Shown: positions 17,813 to 27,850, counted from the first letter of the stretch. The stretch: DNA of 64,000 nt from Tissierella sp. (GCF_031460495.1 NZ_JAVKTS010000006.1:96779-160778); one strand, 5' to 3'. Numbers and translations are program-made. The notes: generated from the sequence alone by a model not told the origin.

Positions 17813-19309
17813 TTACCTTCTCCTCATCCTTCTCTTGTTTCTTGGTTGTGTAAAGGCTGGCCTCTTTTCTAATGTTTGTATTGGTGCCTTTATTAGAGTG
17901 TCTTTTAATTCTCCTGAATCAAGTCCTAGCCCTGAATATGGTGATGTAAATGGTACTCCATAGCTATTTAGTTTGATTAAATGTGTGCCTAAAACAATTA
18001 TTCCTAGCATAATCCCATATAGTCCCAAAATAGCTGCTCCGAAAATTAAAAGAAATCTCCAAACCCTAAATCCTGCTGACAATTCGTAACTTGGTATTGC
18101 AAATGCAGATATGGTTGTTATTGCTACTATGATTATCATAAGGGAACTAACTATTCCAGCTTCCACTGCTGCTTGACCTATGATAAGTCCTCCTACAATG
18201 CCTACAGTTGTACCAATGGGTCCAGCTATCCTCGTTCCCGATTCCCTTAAGAGCTCCATGGTGAGTTCCATCAAAACTGCTTCTACTACTGCTGGGAAAG
18301 GGACATTCACCCTACTTGCAGCTAAATAGTAAATCAATTTTGTAGGAAGTATCCCAGGATGATATGCAGTGATAGCTATGTAAAATGCTGGTGCTAGGAC
18401 AGATAATAATATAGCTATCACTCTTATTATTCTTATGAGTGAAGCCTCTGTCCAACGAGTATAATAGTCCTCAGAAGATTGCATTAATGTACCTAATGTA
18501 GCAGGTACCATTAGTGCAAATGGAGAATTATCAACTATAATAGCCACTCTGCCCTCATAAAGCGCTGCTGACACTGAATCAGGCCTTTCTGTATTTTCAA
18601 TTTGAGGAAATGGAGATAAATAATTATCCTCTATTAAATTCTCTAATATTGAGCTATCTAGCACTGCATCTATATCTATGGATTTTAATCTTTGATTTAC
18701 TTCTCGAACTAAAGATTTATCTACAATATCTTCCATATACATGACTGCGATACTAGTTTGCGACCTTCTGCCTACCTTTTCCATCTTGATTTTCAAATTA
18801 GTATCTTTGATTCTTCTCCTAACTAAAGTCATATTGACCTTTACGGATTCAGTAAATCCATCTCTAGGTCCTCTAATTACTGTTTCTGTTTCTGGCTGAC
18901 TAACACCCCTTGAAGGCCATCCCTTTGTGTCAAATATTAAACATTTATCCACATTATCAATTAAGATTACTGTATCCCCTGAGAGTACAGCATTTATTAC
19001 ATTTTCCATATGGAACTCTTCTTTTATATCTATAGTGGATAAGGCCTCTTTTGCTATTACATCAATTAAAGAGGATTTAAAGCCTTGAAGGGAAAAGGAT
19101 CTTATTTCTTCTTCTCTAAATAAAGAAAATATTGCATGTTCGGCAATATACTCCTTGTTTACTAGCCCATCTATAAATACTAAAGTCATCTTTATCCTAT
19201 AGACATCTCCAACTTCAATTTTTCTAAACTCAACATCATCACAATCAATGAATATTGTTTTTAATATTTCTTCATTTTTCTCTAGATCTTTAAGTAGTAT
19301 TTTTTCCAT
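17813..19309 (-). CDS. Germinant receptor subunit, GerA family
   Basis: A component of the receptor. 498 residues: a soluble N-terminal domain (about 1-275) with the family block DCDDVEFRKIEVG and EGRVAIIVDNSPFALMVPATL, then several membrane helices (about 290-460) and a basic C-terminal tail (PRNKRRMRRR). Family-typical stretches include PFPAVVEAVLMELTMELLRESG and RIAGPIGTTVGIVGGLIIGQAAVEAGIVS. First gene of the gerA-gerB-gerC operon; a small membrane-protein gene lies 10 bp upstream. GerA-type proteins are also found as SpoVAF, but the adjacent gerB and gerC favour a receptor. Confidence 0.93.
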   Translation of the reverse strand: MEKILLKDLEKNEEILKTIFIDCDDVEFRKIEVGDVYRIKMTLVFIDGLVNKEYIAEHAIFSLFREEEIRSFSLQGFKSSLIDVIAKEALSTIDIKEEFHMENVINAVLSGDTVILIDNVDKCLIFDTKGWPSRGVSQPETETVIRGPRDGFTESVKVNMTLVRRRIKDTNLKIKMEKVGRRSQTSIAVMYMEDIVDKSLVREVNQRLKSIDIDAVLDSSILENLIEDNYLSPFPQIENTERPDSVSAALYEGRVAIIVDNSPFALMVPATLGTLMQSSEDYYTRWTEASLIRIIRVIAILLSVLAPAFYIAITAYHPGILPTKLIYYLAASRVNVPFPAVVEAVLMELTMELLRESGTRIAGPIGTTVGIVGGLIIGQAAVEAGIVSSLMIIIVAITTISAFAIPSYELSAGFRVWRFLLIFGAAILGLYGIMLGIIVLGTHLIKLNSYGVPFTSPYSGLGLDSGELKDTLIKAPIQTLEKRPAFTQPRNKRRMRRR

Positions 19310-19319
19310 AGCCAGCCCC

Positions 19320-19529
19320 CTACATAAATAACATTAAAATAAACATTAATCCACCTATTGTAATATAAGAGTAGGATATAACCCTTATAAGCTTCAACTC
19401 TCTTATGTATCCTTTTTGTTTATAGGTTTTTCCGTCAACTAATAGAGTAAATAACCCTACTGCAATTATTATTAAAATAGTAGTATAATTAGCTACTGCC
19501 TTTAATTGGTTCACCAATTTATAAAACAA
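19320..19529 (-). CDS. Small two-helix membrane protein
   Basis: 69 residues from a TTG start at 19529, chosen because AGGAGG lies 7-8 nt before it; an ATG 18 codons further upstream has no ribosome site and would place charged residues oddly. There are two membrane segments (about 12-28, TTILIIIAVGLFTLLVDG, and about 44-69) with a basic loop between (KTYKQKGYIRELKLIR). It resembles small proteins of the CLC_0170 type in Clostridia, with no known function. It lies between ispE and gerA, 10 bp from gerA, and may belong to the germination operon. Confidence 0.65.
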   Translation of the reverse strand: MFYKLVNQLKAVANYTTILIIIAVGLFTLLVDGKTYKQKGYIRELKLIRVISYSYITIGGLMFILMLFM

Positions 19530-19586
19530 AAAACCCACCTCCTGTAAATAATATAGTTTACAAAAGGTGGGAAATATATACATTTA

Positions 19587-20441
19587 TTAAATTGTCTGTA
19601 CTGCGAGAACTGTCCCTGAAGTTAACTTTTCTTTTAATTTGTTCATAGAATGATTGAGTTTATCTAAATCATCAAATAATCCAAATACAGTAGATCCGCT
19701 ACCACTCATTAAAGAACCTAAGGCTCCCCATTTTTTCATCTCATTTTTTATTTCAAGGATAATTGGATGCTCTTCTATGACTACTTCTTCCATTACATTT
19801 ACCATATTGTTTGCTACTGACTTTAGGTCATCATTGGCAAGGGAAGATAGCATCTTTTTCATGTCTAATTGTGGATTATTCTGGAGTTTTAGATTGTTAT
19901 ATACTTTTGCTGAGGATACCTCTATACCTGGATTAGCTAGTAGTACAAGTTTGCCGCTGAAGGATTTAAGTCTAGTAAGTTTTTCACCTATGCCTTCTGC
20001 CAGCGCAGTACCTCCCATAATACAATATGGAACATCTGCCCCAATCTGTACCCCTAACTCCATGAGTTCTTCTTCTCTTAGATTTAATTTCCATAGATCG
20101 TTTAGACCCTTTAATATTGCAGCTGCATTGGAGCTACCTCCTCCTAAACCAGCTGCTATTGGTATCCGCTTGTGTATGTTTATTTCTATCCCCTTATTTA
20201 TTCCAGTTTTCTCTTGTAGGATTTTCCAAGCACGATATACTAGATTTGTAGAGTCTAATGGAAGATTCTCGTCATTAGACCCTAGGACTATATCTTCTTT
20301 TATTTCCCTTATGGTTAAAGTATCCTTTAGGGATATTTGTTGCATTATGGTATTTATCTCATGATAACCATCTTCTCTTTTATATAATACATCTAGACCT
20401 AGGTTTATTTTACCGTAGGAATCTATGATAATTTCTTTCAT
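19587..20441 (-). CDS. ispE: 4-diphosphocytidyl-2-C-methyl-D-erythritol kinase
   Basis: GHMP kinase of the MEP isoprenoid pathway. 284 residues, normal length. The N-terminal YGKINLGLDVLYKREDGYHEI carries the conserved Lys and HEI, and the ATP-binding glycine loop PIAAGLGGGSSNAAA is near 92-106. A third GHMP motif, GSLMSGSGSTVFGLF, is near 241-255. The position next to veg agrees with the Bacillus order (veg, sspF, ispE). An ATG with AAAGGAGA upstream starts it. Confidence 0.96.
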   Translation of the reverse strand: MKEIIIDSYGKINLGLDVLYKREDGYHEINTIMQQISLKDTLTIREIKEDIVLGSNDENLPLDSTNLVYRAWKILQEKTGINKGIEINIHKRIPIAAGLGGGSSNAAAILKGLNDLWKLNLREEELMELGVQIGADVPYCIMGGTALAEGIGEKLTRLKSFSGKLVLLANPGIEVSSAKVYNNLKLQNNPQLDMKKMLSSLANDDLKSVANNMVNVMEEVVIEEHPIILEIKNEMKKWGALGSLMSGSGSTVFGLFDDLDKLNHSMNKLKEKLTSGTVLAVQTI

Positions 20442-20527
20442 CTTATGTTTCTCCTTTGATATGTTTCTCTTTCGAAAATTGACGCTTTTATTATACCATA
20501 GTTCTAGAATTATATAAAACTATTATT

Positions 20528-22075
20528 TTAGAATGTTACATCTACTTTTTTCTCGATAATTATCTTTTCTCCAGGCAATATATTATTTGGGTTGATATTC
20601 TCATTCCCTTGTAATATTTCTTCTATAGTTGTATTGTATCTTTTAGCTATATCCCATAGAACAGTATCTCTTTGTACTATATAGATGGTTATACTAGGGC
20701 GGTTTTTCTTATCAATTAGTTCCCCAGTTTCTTCTATTGAAGATATGACTGATAATAATCTGTTTCTATTTATTTTAATCTTATGTTTGATAACAGCCTC
20801 TATACTAAAACTATCTTTGGATATAATAGGTTTTATAGACTCTAGATTTATATCTATATCTATTAATCCTCCAGGCCTTTTATCCTCCAATGGTAGATAG
20901 TATTTATAAGGAATTTCCTCCCTCAATGTGGCTATCTCTTCTGTTCCTTCTTCTAAGTAAATTACTTGCAATGAAAGAATTCCCTCTATGATGATTTCCT
21001 CTTCTCCAAACCTTGTTTCAATTATAATTGGATGTCCCGATAAATCATATATCTCTTTAATTCCATTGTTAGATAAATCCTTATATATATTTTCTTTGTG
21101 AGTTATAGCTTTCACATTTTCAATTAGGTTTATTTCTTCCATGACTAGTTTTATTTTTTCCCTTGTAGAATATGCATCTACAATCAAAGATTTCTCATTT
21201 TCATCAAAGGCAGTACCCGAAATTCTTAGCTTTGTTTCTATATCTAAAACTTTCAGTTCCCCTTCATCATTTTCTAATACCTCATATCCACCTTCTACTA
21301 CTTCGATGAGAAGTTCTCCTTGGCAACCAGATAAAGCTCCTGGTATTTCTAGGAAATGATTGAAAGGAATTTCTTCTTCAATTGATGACATCTTGTTTTC
21401 TCCATAATAGATTATCCTAGCATTTACTATGCCTGATACTATTATTCTATCTTCTACTACTGTTGACTCCTGCTCATAGGCAGTAATTGAAACCTTTAAT
21501 ATTTCTTCAATAGCAGGTTTTTCATCACTTATTTCAAATGCTTCTTTTACAATGGCATAGGATGTCTCTCTACCATAAATCTCTTTGTATTTGATGGTTT
21601 CTTTTAATGTTTGTAAATCTTTCATATCACTTGCAGATTTAATTATCTCTATGGTATTTCCTTCTTCAACTTTTCCTTCTAGGCTTACTAATGCTTTTAG
21701 AGCCATTTTTCGTTCATCTAATATTTCTTCTTGGATATATTCTATATTAGGCTTTATCATTGCTGACATTTCTTCTGTGATACCTAGTATTTCTATTTCC
21801 TCTCTAAAATCTGCGTTTGTGTCAATACTGTAAATATTATTCTCTACTTCCTCTGATCTATAGACTACTTTAAACTTTACTACACCTGATATAACAATTC
21901 TATCCCTTATTACCTTAGTAGTAAGTATTTCTACTGTTCCATCAGTCCATAATATCTTGTTTATATTAGGCTTTGATGGATTCAAATATATTTCTGTCTC
22001 TACTAAGGCTTGGGTCTCTTCTTTGCCTCTTAGTTCTTCAATCCTTAGGACATTTTTGTTAATCTCTATGGTCAT
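20528..22075 (-). CDS. SPOCS-domain (DUF3794) and LysM spore protein
   Basis: 515 residues from ATG 22075, which has GGGGGGAT before it; the longer frame to 22168 has no ribosome site. It contains three DUF3794/SPOCS-type segments (recurrent pattern IVISGVV.. / EEI.F....IPG / EGKVEEGNTIEI) across residues 20-460 and a C-terminal LysM domain (about 465-510, YIVQRDTVLWDIAKRYNTTIEEI then PGEKIIIEK) that binds peptidoglycan. The arrangement is that of Clostridial spore coat or cortex attachment proteins related to SpoVID/SipL. Which SPOCS family member it is cannot be settled here. Confidence 0.85.
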   Translation of the reverse strand: MTIEINKNVLRIEELRGKEETQALVETEIYLNPSKPNINKILWTDGTVEILTTKVIRDRIVISGVVKFKVVYRSEEVENNIYSIDTNADFREEIEILGITEEMSAMIKPNIEYIQEEILDERKMALKALVSLEGKVEEGNTIEIIKSASDMKDLQTLKETIKYKEIYGRETSYAIVKEAFEISDEKPAIEEILKVSITAYEQESTVVEDRIIVSGIVNARIIYYGENKMSSIEEEIPFNHFLEIPGALSGCQGELLIEVVEGGYEVLENDEGELKVLDIETKLRISGTAFDENEKSLIVDAYSTREKIKLVMEEINLIENVKAITHKENIYKDLSNNGIKEIYDLSGHPIIIETRFGEEEIIIEGILSLQVIYLEEGTEEIATLREEIPYKYYLPLEDKRPGGLIDIDINLESIKPIISKDSFSIEAVIKHKIKINRNRLLSVISSIEETGELIDKKNRPSITIYIVQRDTVLWDIAKRYNTTIEEILQGNENINPNNILPGEKIIIEKKVDVTF

Positions 22076-22173
22076 AATATCCCCCCTATTATTTACTTTA
22101 TATAATCCTATAGAGATATATATGCTTAAATGTCTTAAATAATGAATAAATCCTAAGGCAAAATACAAATAAA

Positions 22174-22214
22174 ATAACTGTACCCTTTCAGTTATTCTGA
22201 AAATGTACAGTTAT
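22174..22214 (-). terminator. Terminator after veg
   Basis: Ten-base arms ATAACTGTAC/GTACAGTTAT just after the veg stop, with an inner pair and a T-rich minus-strand tail. Confidence 0.75.
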
Positions 22215-22217
22215 GCA

Positions 22218-22490
22218 TTAAGAAATTTTTACTTGTGATGGGGATTGTGCGCAAATTGTTACTTCTACAGTTCCTGTCAATACATCTGTGTAAGTGTAGG
22301 ATACTTTTCTACTGCTTTCGTATTCGTTACTTATTCTAACAACAAATAAGTTTGGATATGCAGCTTCTAGTACTCCCTCTCTAACTATAGTTTTTTTTCT
22401 TCCTTTATTAGCTTTTAGTATTACATCTTTTCCGATGTACCTCTCGATGTCTTTCCGAATTTTGATTAAGGTATTCTTTTCCAATAGCAT
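22218..22490 (-). CDS. veg: Veg protein
   Basis: 90-residue conserved Firmicute protein that in Bacillus stimulates biofilm formation. The basic N-terminal half IRKDIERYIGKDVILKANKGRKK and the small SH3-like barrel (REGVLEAAYPNLFVVRI, SYTYTDVLTGTVEV) are diagnostic. The ATG is preceded by GAAGGTGG. It has two tandem consensus sigma-A promoters (below), agreeing with the well-known strength of veg promoters. Its place beside ispE is conserved. The molecular function is not settled. Confidence 0.95.
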   Translation of the reverse strand: MLLEKNTLIKIRKDIERYIGKDVILKANKGRKKTIVREGVLEAAYPNLFVVRISNEYESSRKVSYTYTDVLTGTVEVTICAQSPSQVKIS

Positions 22491-22552
22491 AAACCACCTT
22501 CCATAAGTTGCTCCCCGAATTCGAGGGCAGAAGAAGTGTTACCCATTTATAG

Positions 22553-22621
22553 ATTATATCATAGATTTACTTTTTTGTCAAATAAATAAGTTATTATACT
22601 ATTTATATGTTCTTTTGTCAA
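22553..22621 (-). promoter_or_regulatory. Tandem consensus sigma-A promoters of veg
   Basis: On the minus strand two TTGACA-N17-TATAAT promoters stand 40 bp apart: proximal -35 at 22576-22581 and -10 at 22553-22558; distal -35 at 22616-22621 and -10 at 22593-22598. All twelve core bases match in both. Confidence 0.9.
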
Positions 22622-22693
22622 TTCTAAATATTGAAAGTTTTTACTGACCATTCCAATTTTTAATAAAAAAATATGCTTTTTCCTCTCAAATTC

Positions 22694-22724
22694 TTGAAGA
22701 TTTTGTCAAATACTGTGGTATAAT
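22694..22724 (+). promoter_or_regulatory. Probable promoter of the H-NOX chemoreceptor gene
   Basis: TTGAAG (22694-22699), a 19-base spacer and TATAAT (22719-22724), 33 bp before the TTG start. The spacing is longer than ideal. Confidence 0.5.
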
Positions 22725-22757
22725 ATACCTAATTGAATTAAAAAGGGGGAAATTGTT

Positions 22758-24560
22758 TTGAAAGGTACTATAGTTTCTGCATGGGTAAAGACTTGTAGAT
22801 CTTTATATGGTGATAATGTAACTAACGAAGCCTTAGATCATGTTAATATCAGTCCAAATAAGATATTCACACCTACTGAAGAAATCGAGGATAGAGCTGC
22901 ATTAGGAATACTTGATTACATAGCTAAAAAGCTAGGAAAAACATCGGATGAAGTATGGAGAACTATGGGGAACAACAATGTAATCACTTATTCTAAGGAT
23001 TATCCAGCATTTTTTAGATACAAAAACCTTTATTCTTTCTTATCTGCTATGTACGATATCCATGTAGTAGTAACAAAGAGATTCGCTGGGGCAAAGCCAC
23101 CTATCTTAGGTATAAAAGCAGTGGATAAATATAATGCCCATATGACATATGCATCTAAAAGGGGAATGTTCGCTTATTTCCATGGTATGTTAGAAGGGGC
23201 TGCCAAATATTTCAAGGAAGATATTAAAATTGAAACCTTAGAGAAAACTCAGGATTTCACTAAAATATCCATCACTTTCCCTGAGGAAATATATCTTGAA
23301 AAAAAATACAGATTTAATAAAGCCTTATCCTTAGGATTTATTAAATCTATAGAGGGAAAAATTGCTTTGGCTTCTCTTGTATTGGTTGGTATTCCAGCAG
23401 TATTATTAAACAAGTTTGTGGATTCAAAAATAGCCTTACCTGCTACTTTGATTCTAGCAGTAATGGTACCATACCTTGTAGGAAAAGGATTATTTAGACC
23501 TATAAAGTCTATTTATAATTCTTTAGATGGACTATTGGACAAGGACTTATCCTTTGTAGAAGGCATATCTACTAATGATATATTTGAAAATATCAACAAT
23601 AAAATCAACAATGTTAAAAATGAAATTAAAACTGATTTTGTAGGATATAAAGGTACTACTGATGAATTGAATGTCTTTGCAGACAAATTTGCAGATATAT
23701 CCAACAATATGGCCTATACATCTACTGAAATAACCAATGTAGTAGAACAAGTGGCAAATGGGGCTATAAATCAAGCTGATGAAACGGAACAAGTAGCCTA
23801 TCAATTAAATAGTTCAGTTATTTCATTAAATGAAGTTGTAAGGAAGGAAAACCTAGGTAAAGATGAGCTTGAAAGTGCTGTATCTCAAATTAATCAAGGT
23901 TTTGAGGATTTGAAATCTACTTCAGATAGTCTAAATAATGTATTGGGACAGTTCTCACAGGTTCAAATAAAGGGACAAGATCTCCAAAACAGGGCTAATG
24001 AAGTTCGTAATATCGTAGAAACTGTTGAGAAAATAGCTGAACAGACTAATTTATTGGCTTTAAATGCTAGTATAGAAGCCTCTAGAGCTGGAGAATTTGG
24101 TCAAGGATTCACCGTTGTTGCAATGGAAATCAGAAAATTGGCTGAGGGCTCCAAGGAAGCCGTACAGACTATTAATGCTAACTTAGAATCTTTCGTAAGG
24201 GATATAGATGGATTTGTATCAGATATATCTAATCAATTTAATGTATTAGAAAAGGAAAATGTTAAGTTAAATGGAGTTGCAGAGGATAATCATGCTTCAG
24301 TAAATTCTATTGCAAAAGTAGCAGATTTAATTATTGAATTAATTGACGAACTAACTAAGGAAACAAATAATATAAATACTATTTTCCACGGAATAGAATC
24401 ATTAGCAGCTATTGCAGAGGAAAACTCAGCTTCTTCCCAAGAAGTATCTGCCAATGTTCAAACCTATACTGAAGAAATACGAAGAATGACTGAAAGTATT
24501 CATGAGTTTAAGAAGGTTAGTATGGACTTTAGCAAAGATCTAGAAAAATATATAGTTTAA
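22758..24560 (+). CDS. H-NOX (heme) methyl-accepting chemotaxis protein
   Basis: 600 residues. Residues 1-180 are an H-NOX heme domain whose numbering matches the Caldanaerobacter protein: proximal heme ligand H102, the YxSxR heme-propionate motif Y131/S133/R135, P115 and I5. The distal oxygen-binding set W9, N74 and Y140 is also present, so oxygen binding is expected, not only NO. Membrane segments lie at about 200-245; no clear HAMP domain is seen. The C-terminal signalling hairpin contains the conserved tip [23 protein letters not shown] (about 430). The start is TTG 22758 with AGGGGG 8 nt upstream. Transcribed alone, divergent from veg. Likely steers this anaerobe away from oxygen or NO; that is inference. 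Confidence 0.93.
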   Translation: MKGTIVSAWVKTCRSLYGDNVTNEALDHVNISPNKIFTPTEEIEDRAALGILDYIAKKLGKTSDEVWRTMGNNNVITYSKDYPAFFRYKNLYSFLSAMYDIHVVVTKRFAGAKPPILGIKAVDKYNAHMTYASKRGMFAYFHGMLEGAAKYFKEDIKIETLEKTQDFTKISITFPEEIYLEKKYRFNKALSLGFIKSIEGKIALASLVLVGIPAVLLNKFVDSKIALPATLILAVMVPYLVGKGLFRPIKSIYNSLDGLLDKDLSFVEGISTNDIFENINNKINNVKNEIKTDFVGYKGTTDELNVFADKFADISNNMAYTSTEITNVVEQVANGAINQADETEQVAYQLNSSVISLNEVVRKENLGKDELESAVSQINQGFEDLKSTSDSLNNVLGQFSQVQIKGQDLQNRANEVRNIVETVEKIAEQTNLLALNASIEASRAGEFGQGFTVVAMEIRKLAEGSKEAVQTINANLESFVRDIDGFVSDISNQFNVLEKENVKLNGVAEDNHASVNSIAKVADLIIELIDELTKETNNINTIFHGIESLAAIAEENSASSQEVSANVQTYTEEIRRMTESIHEFKKVSMDFSKDLEKYIV

Positions 24561-24561
24561 T

Positions 24562-24588
24562 GGGACAAGGGGACAGGAGTACTGTCCC
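24562..24588. repeat. GGGACA repeat, copy 5
   Basis: GGGACAAGGGGACAGGAGTACTGTCCC directly after the chemoreceptor stop, in opposite orientation to copies 1-3, followed by TTTT; may serve as a terminator. Confidence 0.7.
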
Positions 24589-24731
24589 TTTTATTATTGA
24601 CTTTGCAAATCTTAAGAACTACAATTTAGCTAAAGACTAATTTCTATTTGACCCTATAGATTTTTGAACCGACATAATAAATCGGAAATTAGCTTAACAA
24701 GCAAACAAAAAGGAGAGAAGGAGGAAAAGGT

Positions 24732-27239
24732 TTGATTAGGAAGAAGAGAGTATTGAGTACATTAGTAACTGTGATAATAATTATTGGGATGCTACCTTTT
24801 GGTGTTTTTGCTGCAGAAACAAATGATTATGATAGTAGCTGGGCAAAGACTGAAATCAACTATATGAAGGAAAAGGGAGTCCTTTCTGGTTATCCAGATG
24901 GAACATTTAGACCAGGCAATAATATGAGCAAAGCAGAGTTTTATAAAGTTATTAATGGACTAATGGGCTTTACTAACAAGTCTAAAGTAAGTTTTATTGA
25001 TGTTAAATCAACAGATTGGTATTATGGCGAAGTAGGGAAGGGATTAGCTGCCAAATACTTATCAAATACAGTAAAACTAGGGGCTAATAGCAAGATTAAT
25101 AGAGAAGAAGTCGCTAGGATAATTGGCTTTGTCTTTGGAATAGAGAAAGACTTAGCAACAGCTAAAGAATTCACTGACTATGATACATTGTCTGAAGCAA
25201 CCAGAGGTGTTATAGGCGGATTAAAGAAAAATGGATTTATCAGTGGTTATCCAGATGGAACTTTCAGACCTAAATCAGAGATTACAAGGGCTGAAGTTGT
25301 GAAGATGCTAAATAATATAACAGGTGAAATAGTTAATCTAGCATCTACTGTAAATAAGAATATAAAGACAAATCTTCTAGTAAATACTGGAGATGTAGTT
25401 TTAAAAGATATGGTAATAGAAGGTAATTTATATCTAACTGAAGGAATTAGACAAGGTGATATAACTCTTGATAATGTAGAAATAAAAGGAGAATTAGCTA
25501 TCAAGGGTGGGGGAGCTAACTCTATAATCATTAATAATTCCAAGATAAATACAGTAACAGTGGATAGACAAACAAGATTACTACAGGTGGAATTTGAAAA
25601 TACTAGAGTAGAGCAAATTATTAATTTACAGGATGGAAAAGTAACAGATATAGTACTAACAAAAGAAGAGATTTTAGATGGAATATTAGATGATTTAGAA
25701 GACGGAGCCTTAAATAATATTGTATATCCTGGGGATGATAAAGACGAAGAAGGAAACAGAATCTATATATTACCTTCCTTTGTTAAAAAATATATCAATG
25801 ACTTTTATAATATAGATAACATTGGTGTACATTTAAGTAATCATGATGTGGGTGTAACCCGAGGTCATCACAAAGTAACATTAATACTAGATGATGCAAG
25901 TGCTGAAAGAATAATTAAAACGGATACATTTACAGTAGATACTCCTAAAGGATTTACAGATATTTTAGCATATGGTATCAATACAATAATACTGGATAAC
26001 AATATTGAGATTACAGGCAGTATAGACAATTCAGGATTAAAGAACATTATATTTAATGGATATAAACTAATAATTAACGGAGAAGATGTAAACGAAAAGC
26101 AATCATCAAAAGAAACTATTGGAAAAGAAACAAGTGTAAAAGAAACTAGGAAACTACCAGAAATATATGATACTGGGAAGGCAAAAATAGTAAAAATACC
26201 TGCCATGCCTGAAAAGGGATTTAAATGGCCCTATTTATTAAAGATCCCATCAAATACTTATAAAAAATCAAATGCAGATCTGCCAAAGAGATATTTAATG
26301 TTTGAAATGGCAAATACAAACGAAGCTAAATATGACGAAATGGGACAAATTATGATAGAGCGCTTAGAGCTCCAACAAGCGGCTAGCTTTCGGCTAGCAG
26401 AGAAACTATGGTCGCCTGTAATGGTGCCACTATATCCTAGAACACACATCCCTTATTTTGCAGAGAAAGATTATACAGATCCAAACTTTATCTTTGAGCA
26501 TCAATTTGATAGGGATAGTGTAATGCTAGAAGAATTACTGGAAGATGAATTTATCAGGGAGCAACTTTTGGAAAATTATAGTGAAAATTATTATAATGTA
26601 GAAGACTTTTTAGACTTTGACAAGCAAATTTTAGCTATGATAGACCATGCCATAGACTACTTAAATCAATATGGACATAATGTAGAAGATAAGATACTAA
26701 TTGGTGGTGACTCTGCTTCTGGACATTTTTCAAATAGATTTGCTACATTATATCCTGAAAGAGTTAAAATTTCCTCTGCTGGACTGGTTATATCAGGAGT
26801 CATGGCAGCTAAATCAGAATATGATGGTGAAAAATTAATGTATCCAATAGGAACTTACGATTATGAAAAAATAACAGGTAAAAAATTTGATTTAGTTGAG
26901 CACAATAAAGTAGCTAGGATACATTATTTTGGTAAAGAAGATGACCATGAGGCCCTAATGCCTTCAGATGTATACGGAGATAAAGAAAGAGATATAATGA
27001 TTAAGTTATTTGGTGCCCATCTAGACAATCCACTTCAAAGAATTAGGAATGTAAATGATTTTTATGTTGAATCAGGTGGCAAGGGCATAATTGTTTATAT
27101 GGATAAGACAGGGCACGATGTTTCCAATTCAATGGAGGACTATTTATTACAATTTTATAGAGAAAACTTAAGAAGCGAAAGGCCTGTATATAATCTACCA
27201 AAGAATCCTAAAGGATTAGAAGTAGAGATATACAAGTAA
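24732..27239 (+). CDS. S-layer-anchored alpha/beta hydrolase (esterase-like)
   Basis: 835 residues. Signal peptide about 1-28 (cleavage near VFAAE). Three SLH cell-wall-binding domains lie at about 33-200 (two copies of SGYPDGTFRP). A beta-rich region of about 205-320 suggests a small beta-helix; residues about 345-455 resemble a hemoblobin-interacting or DUF1533-like wall domain. The C-terminal 350 residues look like an alpha/beta hydrolase: nucleophile motif GGDSASG (Ser661), a likely Asp near 737, and His795 in TGHDVS. The start is TTG 24732 behind AGGAGG. Predicted as an esterase or carboxylic ester hydrolase held on the cell surface; the substrate is unknown. Confidence 0.75.
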   Translation: MIRKKRVLSTLVTVIIIIGMLPFGVFAAETNDYDSSWAKTEINYMKEKGVLSGYPDGTFRPGNNMSKAEFYKVINGLMGFTNKSKVSFIDVKSTDWYYGEVGKGLAAKYLSNTVKLGANSKINREEVARIIGFVFGIEKDLATAKEFTDYDTLSEATRGVIGGLKKNGFISGYPDGTFRPKSEITRAEVVKMLNNITGEIVNLASTVNKNIKTNLLVNTGDVVLKDMVIEGNLYLTEGIRQGDITLDNVEIKGELAIKGGGANSIIINNSKINTVTVDRQTRLLQVEFENTRVEQIINLQDGKVTDIVLTKEEILDGILDDLEDGALNNIVYPGDDKDEEGNRIYILPSFVKKYINDFYNIDNIGVHLSNHDVGVTRGHHKVTLILDDASAERIIKTDTFTVDTPKGFTDILAYGINTIILDNNIEITGSIDNSGLKNIIFNGYKLIINGEDVNEKQSSKETIGKETSVKETRKLPEIYDTGKAKIVKIPAMPEKGFKWPYLLKIPSNTYKKSNADLPKRYLMFEMANTNEAKYDEMGQIMIERLELQQAASFRLAEKLWSPVMVPLYPRTHIPYFAEKDYTDPNFIFEHQFDRDSVMLEELLEDEFIREQLLENYSENYYNVEDFLDFDKQILAMIDHAIDYLNQYGHNVEDKILIGGDSASGHFSNRFATLYPERVKISSAGLVISGVMAAKSEYDGEKLMYPIGTYDYEKITGKKFDLVEHNKVARIHYFGKEDDHEALMPSDVYGDKERDIMIKLFGAHLDNPLQRIRNVNDFYVESGGKGIIVYMDKTGHDVSNSMEDYLLQFYRENLRSERPVYNLPKNPKGLEVEIYK

Positions 27240-27244
27240 AATGT

Positions 27245-27307
27245 GGGACAAGGGGACAGGAGTACTGTCCCTTTTTTAGTGGGACAATACTCCTGTCCCT
27301 CTGTCCC
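27245..27307. repeat. GGGACA repeat, inverted pair (copy 6)
   Basis: Two copies in opposite orientation (GGGACAAGGGGACAGGAG... and GGGACAATACTCCTGTCCC) separated by TTTTTTAGT, filling the gap between convergent genes; likely a bidirectional terminator. Confidence 0.75.
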
Positions 27308-27310
27308 GTT

Positions 27311-27850
27311 TTATATACCGAAAAATATTTTTGTTATGTAGACTGCTGATAATAATCCTACTAAATCTGCAGTTAATCCTGTTGTCAATGCATGCCTTTG
27401 TTTCCTTATGGATACTGAGCCAAAGTATACTGCTAATATATATACTGTTGTCTCACTGGACCCCATCATTACGGCAGCTATTCTGGCTACCATGGACTCT
27501 GCCCCATGAGTTGTAGCTAGTTCGCTGACTATTCCTTGTGCCCCAGACCCAGATAATGGTCTCATAAGTATCATGGGGAATACTTCATCAGGAATATTAA
27601 GTAGTTTTGTAATGGGAGATAGGGTCTTTATTAAAACATCCATGGCTCCCGATGCTCTAAAGACTCCAATGGCTACTAACATAGCAACAAAGAAAGGAAT
27701 TATTCTTATAGCTGTGCCAAACCCCTCCTTAGCTCCTTCAGTAAATGAATCATACACCTTTACTTTCTTAGACATCCCATAAAATATAATACCTACAATC
27801 ATAAAAGGGACAGCAAATTTGGATATTAATTGCATTATATTTACAAACAT
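27311..27850 (-). CDS. spmB: Spore maturation protein B
   Basis: 179-residue membrane protein of the nucleoside recognition (Gate domain) family, needed in Bacillus for spore core dehydration. Conserved stretches are FKEGAKEGFGTAIRIIPF-like (residues about 35-55) and PLSGSGAQGIVSELATTHG (about 98-116). The gene follows spmA on the same strand. About five membrane helices. Confidence 0.92.
   Translation of the reverse strand: MFVNIMQLISKFAVPFMIVGIIFYGMSKKVKVYDSFTEGAKEGFGTAIRIIPFFVAMLVAIGVFRASGAMDVLIKTLSPITKLLNIPDEVFPMILMRPLSGSGAQGIVSELATTHGAESMVARIAAVMMGSSETTVYILAVYFGSVSIRKQRHALTTGLTADLVGLLSAVYITKIFFGI

Noticed and set aside
19654..20364. 236-codon plus-strand ORF
   Set aside because: Antisense shadow of ispE with no ribosome site.
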